From Podila epigama (taxonomy: Eukaryota; Mortierellomycota; Mortierellomycetes; Mortierellales; Mortierellaceae), in contig JAAAVE010000930.1 of NCBI GenBank assembly GCA_015679605.1, forward strand, positions 1 to 10,683: DNA of 10,683 bases, read 5' to 3'. The notes beneath the pieces were generated by a model. That model made no database searches and was not told the origin of the DNA. It was given only the letters and a program-made list of their open reading frames with translations. The translations under genes and the position numbers were made by a program. Position 1 is the stretch's first letter, and each line of letters starts with the position of its first letter. Positions 8,001 through 10,683 of the stretch are shown one piece after another.

Positions 8001-9694
8001 CTATGATTTGACAATGGATTGGTACGCAGGGCTAGCATTCTCGTACTCTGAGAGCAACAAGTCCTTGTGATGCTTTTGCATCCACCTATTTTCGCAGGAG
8101 TTGAGTTGGGTATGGGTGCAGAACGAATGATAAGAGTAAGTAAAGGAATGCGAATCATGTATACCATTGAGTTTTTTTTTTTTTTCTGTAGTACATACTT
8201 CAGAATGTCCACGAGGTTTTCTCTCAAAGCATTGATCGAGTCTTGGTCCATAGAAGTGTGCGCGATGAGCATTGGGAATTGTACTAATCAAAATCATAAT
8301 CCACGAGAGATGCGCGCGCAAAAGAGAAGAAATGGAGGTTTAGTGACCATTTTTGACTCTTTTTGACTCAACCTGGAAACTACTGGTGGTATCATGTTGA
8401 TCCATCTGTTGAATAAAGACATTCTTACCAAATAAGCGCAAGAGATGTTCGCCACCATAGATCTCCGAGTCCTCTTTGCCCACGAAACGCTTGCGGATAT
8501 CAACGTATTGCTGTCTCTCGAAACGGTACAGAAGCATGTTGCCAAGACACCTGTCAAAGTAAGCCTTGACACCAGCCAAAACCTCCTGCAAAATTTCATC
8601 GTTTTTCCTATAAAATTAGAAAGTCCAAAAAGATGAACAAGAAGAAACATACGCCGTCCGTCGCATTGTGTTAGGTCTGTGGGCTTTGTCGTACATATGG
8701 GCATGTTGCTCGTGCTCTCTGTCATAATATAGTCCATGTCTGGTGAGGTTCAAAAAGGAGAGATGAATCCTTACGTCTTCTTTTCCTTTTTGAAATCCCT
8801 GTACATATCCAGAATTTGTACAACATTTGGGGTCTTTGGAAGTGGGACCAGCTATAAACAGAAAGAGACAAGAACGGACACAGTGAGCAACTATTGTTAT
8901 GTTTGTCTATCTGCATCATTGTTTTACGGGCCATGGGAGAGAGAGAGCGCGCGAGAGATATGGAATGTACCTGCTGATTCTTTGTAATGTTCTCCCAGTC
9001 GTCCACGAGTTGTGCTTTAAGTGAATCCGGTATTGGGACTTTGATCTCGGGTCGCTTAGTAAAGTCCTCCTCCTTGTCAACACTGGTATCCTTGGCGCGC
9101 TTCTTGCCTCTGTCAGAGGTCTCTGATGAGGCTGATGTCTTTGGCAGAGTCTTTTTCTTTCCTGGGTACGACTCCTTGAGGCTCGCCTGCTTGGCCAGGT
9201 TGGCTTCGTTGAGTTTGAGTGCCCTGGACTCTGGAACCCATTCGTCCCATCTATAAACAAGAATTGAATTATTGATTGGTGTTGTTCGAGCACACAACAT
9301 ATGACGAGATGTGACGAGATGTGGTATGTTATTTTCCGCATTCAAAGGCGATTGTGAAGACTCCAAAGTGAATAACATGCAATGTGAGAAAAAAGAGAAT
9401 CCTTACGTTTGTTTCCATCCACGATAATGTACCAAGTAACAGGGTCCCTCCTCTCCGTGAGGCGGATCAAGTACGCGCCAGTCAGTTTTCAAAATCTAGA
9501 AAAAGCATAAGCGCAAAAAAAAGTTAAAAATTGGACATGGGACGGCATTGAAAGAGTCACCCATGACAAACTTTCTTTTCTCGTTTCTCGTTCTCTTCTT
9601 TCTGCTTTCTCACCTTGGCCTCGTAGAGGAGCGGGCCATGAAAACAAAGTACGTTTTCATTGGCCTCGAATGTCATGGGACGCTTGTTGGTCAT
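8001..9694 (-). CDS. EAF3: MRG15/Eaf3 family chromodomain protein, eight exons
   Basis: Shared subunit of the NuA4 histone acetyltransferase and the Rpd3S-type deacetylase in the nucleus; the chromodomain reads methylated H3K36. Exons in transcript order: 9694-9614, 9495-9407, 9250-8971, 8851-8775, 8739-8653, 8607-8429, 8283-8199, 8085-8001. They join in frame to 963 nt, 320 residues, close to human MRG15 (323). The chromodomain spans about 10-65, with FHGPLLYEAK, HYRGW and WDEWVPESR; Y24, Y51, W54 and W58 fit the aromatic cage. A basic linker (GKKKTLPK, GKKRAKD) follows. The MRG domain runs from about 125 to the end: IPDSLKAQLVDDWENITK, VVQILDMYRDFKK, LLYRFERQQY, EHLLRLFVQFPMLIAHTSMD, LSEYENASPAYQ. 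The start ATG at 9694-9692 lies just before the chromodomain, as in relatives, although the frame is open further upstream. The intron before exon 5 is only 35 nt, with an alternative 56-nt form giving 313 residues. Confidence 0.93.
8171..8185. repeat. Homopolymer T tract in the last MRG intron
   Basis: A run of about 15 T on the + strand (A on the transcript strand) lies just inside the GTATGT donor of the last intron (8086-8198). It is a simple repeat and a likely site of sequencing length error, but it lies outside coding sequence. Confidence 0.7.
8608..8652 (-). other. 45-nt intron 5 of the MRG gene
   Basis: A compact intron with near-ideal signals: donor GTATGT, branch-like TTCTAAT and acceptor TTTTATAG. 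Removing it joins ...RRT-A-KNDEIL in frame. It shows that very short introns occur in this gene and sets a scale for judging the still shorter one at 8740-8774. Confidence 0.75.
8740..8774 (-). other. Candidate 35-nt intron 4 of the MRG gene
   Basis: After ...DFKKEKK the frame runs into TAA within GTAAGG, so an intron is needed. The first acceptor downstream, CTCACCAG at 8740, makes an intron of only 35 nt. A second one, ATTATGACAG ending at 8719, makes it 56 nt. Both rejoin the same frame, differing by seven residues (HGLYYDR) in a variable loop between the first helix of the MRG domain and the rest. Sequence alone cannot decide; size favours the longer form. Confidence 0.6.
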
Positions 9695-9765
9695 GACGCT
9701 ATTTGTTGATGCTGTTTTCTCGAAGGAAAGGGACCGATGGAGAGTTTTGTATCTATTATAAAGAA

Positions 9766-9792
9766 TGTGTGTGTGTGTGTGTGTGTGTGTGT
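9766..9792. repeat. (TG)n dinucleotide microsatellite
   Basis: A perfect TG run of 27 nt lies about 75 nt upstream of the MRG start codon, probably in its 5' UTR or core promoter. On the transcript strand it is (CA)n. Confidence 0.9.
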
Positions 9793-9795
9793 ATG

Positions 9796-9867
9796 ATGTG
9801 AACGTAGACGTTGAAATGGACGTGAACGTGGCCGTGGATATGGATGTGAATGTCGATGTCGATGCGA
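9796..9867. repeat. Degenerate hexamer array, about 12 units
   Basis: Directly after the TG run, 72 nt divide exactly into twelve 6-nt units resembling AYGTGR (ATGTGA, ACGTAG, ACGTTG, AAATGG, ACGTGA, ACGTGG, CCGTGG, ATATGG, ATGTGA, ATGTCG, ATGTCG, ATGCGA). It looks like an old hexamer microsatellite decayed by substitutions without indels. On the MRG strand one frame through it is open and would encode a Thr/Ser-rich alternating run. Confidence 0.7.
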
Positions 9868-9946
9868 TCAGACGTCGACAGAAAAAGAAGGTTGAAAGCG
9901 GAGTGAGTGGCTGAGCATCCACGCTACTGTAGCAGCACACTCGTTG

Positions 9947-9952
9947 CACGTG
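9947..9952. promoter_or_regulatory. CACGTG E-box/G-box palindrome
   Basis: CACGTG lies roughly midway between the MRG and peroxiredoxin starts. It is a binding site for fungal bHLH factors such as Cbf1 or Pho4 types. A role here is only possible, since a 6-mer is common by chance. Confidence 0.25.
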
Positions 9953-10181
9953 CTCCCTCGTGTTGTGACTGTTGCAGGGATCTCTGACGCGCAAAGAAAA
10001 AATACGCGTTTTTTATGGGGAGGGAGAGTCATCATCATTGCTGCGCGCTCATCATTTTGTGTTTCCTTTCAAGATAAAGGTGTTCTTTCAGTCTTTCAGT
10101 CTTCTTCTTTTATCATCTCTTTAATCCACTCCAGAAAACCCAACCTCCTTCCTTACCCACCACACAACAACACTTTTCACC

Positions 10182-10683
10182 ATGACTGTAAGTGATTCCT
10201 CATTGCAAACTTTTCGATCGATCGAGTCTCGCTTTGCGTTCATTTTTTCTTTTTTTCCCACGTCACCACACACTCACGCTTTGACATGTCTATTCAACCA
10301 AATCCTCCCCTCGTAGCTCAAAGTTGGCGACACCCTCCCCTCGGTTAACCTCAAGTACTGCCCTTTTGACCCTGCTCTTGAGCATGCCTGCGGTGTCCCT
10401 CAGAACTTGAGCACCGACTCGTTCAAGGGCAAGAAGATCGTCATCTTTGGCGTGCCCGGCGCCTTCACCCCAACCTGCAACAACCAGCACTTGCCCGAGT
10501 ATGTGTTTTTTTTTTATAATTTTATGGATTAGCATGTGTATTGATTCTCTGGTTGTGCAATCACTCCTATTTGCTTCTCTTTTTCTTTGTTGCTTGCTAC
10601 AGTGTTGCATGTTTGTATGAAAAAGGAAGATTTTTTTTTTTTTTTTAATTGAAGATAACTTTTGTTGCCTGAACAATTGCATA
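10182..10683 (+). CDS. AHP1: Peroxiredoxin, Prx5/Ahp1 type (5' part; runs off the right edge)
   Basis: Thiol peroxidase reducing hydrogen and organic peroxides, normally recycled by thioredoxin or glutathione; cytosolic or peroxisomal in fungi. Exon 1 is 10182-10187 and holds only ATG ACT, followed by GTAAGT. Exon 2 is 10317-10498, after a 129-nt intron ending CTCGTAG. The next intron starts with GTATGT at 10499, and no convincing acceptor is seen before the window ends, so only 62 complete residues are visible. Domain start: LKVGDTLPSVNLKY. The active-site motif GVPGAFTPTCNNQHLPE carries the peroxidatic Cys at residue 56, with the PxxxTxxC Pro and Thr at 49 and 53. Two other Cys, at 17 and 27, lie before it. 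The resolving Cys, if any, is outside the window. No N-terminal targeting signal is seen. The family is usually about 160-180 residues. Confidence 0.92.

Larger units (their letters stand above)
9695..10181. promoter_or_regulatory. Divergent promoter region between the MRG and peroxiredoxin genes
   Basis: The 487 nt between divergent start codons contain a long GT repeat and a degenerate hexamer array on the MRG side (separate entries). A CACGTG palindrome lies at 9947-9952. CT-rich sequence with CTTTCAGTCTTTCAGTCTTC precedes the peroxiredoxin start. I looked for Yap1-type sites (TTASTAA, TGACTAA), expected for a peroxide-inducible gene, and for clear heat-shock elements, and saw none. No tRNA or other RNA gene was recognised. 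Confidence 0.6.

Noticed and set aside
10290-10682. 130-codon minus-strand open frame opposite the peroxiredoxin exon
   Set aside because: Antisense to a strongly conserved active-site exon, and it reads through the next intron and a poly-T tract.
10611-10683. Third peroxiredoxin exon after TTGCTACAG near 10601-10602
   Set aside because: Joining it to exon 2 would give HLP-D-VACLYEKGR, which does not fit the family pattern expected after HLPE, and it runs into a poly-T tract. The true acceptor is more likely beyond the window.

Overview
The window looks like nuclear DNA of a filamentous fungus. The genes are close together, and most coding regions are cut by several GT-AG introns of 35 to 573 nt. 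Many introns have GTAAGT/GTATGT-type donors and CTAAT/TTAAC-like branch points. Protein families, dense introns and very early introns in two highly expressed housekeeping genes suggest an early-diverging lineage, perhaps Mucoromycota of the Mortierella type. That placement is an inference from style, not proven. There are no prokaryotic operons, tRNAs, rRNAs, CRISPR arrays or recognisable transposons.

Layout, left to right: (1) 1-906, mostly unassigned, with weak splice-like signals on the + strand that could be the tail of a gene entering from the left. (2) 907-2818, minus strand, five-exon gene for 40S ribosomal protein eS1 (Rps3a/Rps1), reconstructed here as 257 aa. (3) 2819-3241, divergent promoter region. 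(4) 3242-7810, plus strand, five-exon gene for a large Sec7-PH Arf guanine-nucleotide exchange factor of the fungal Syt1/Sec74 type, 1338 aa (1351 with an alternative acceptor). (5) 7811-8000, short convergent intergenic gap. (6) 8001-9694, minus strand, eight-exon gene for an MRG15/Eaf3 chromodomain-MRG protein, 320 aa (313 with an alternative acceptor). (7) 9695-10181, divergent promoter region with a GT repeat and a decayed hexamer repeat. (8) 10182 to the right edge, plus strand, 5' part of a Prx5/Ahp1-type peroxiredoxin.

The four genes serve unrelated housekeeping roles: translation, Arf-dependent membrane traffic, chromatin reading and peroxide removal. They alternate minus, plus, minus, plus, giving two divergent promoters and one tight convergent 3' pair. 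There is no sign of a functional cluster or a new defence or mobile system. The points worth a second look are at gene-structure level: in-frame alternative 3' splice sites in the Sec7 and MRG genes, a possible 35-nt intron, a start codon isolated on its own exon followed by a 16-nt microexon in the eS1 gene, a telomere-like motif in an eS1 intron, and repeated hexanucleotide expansions encoding dipeptide runs in the Arf GEF.
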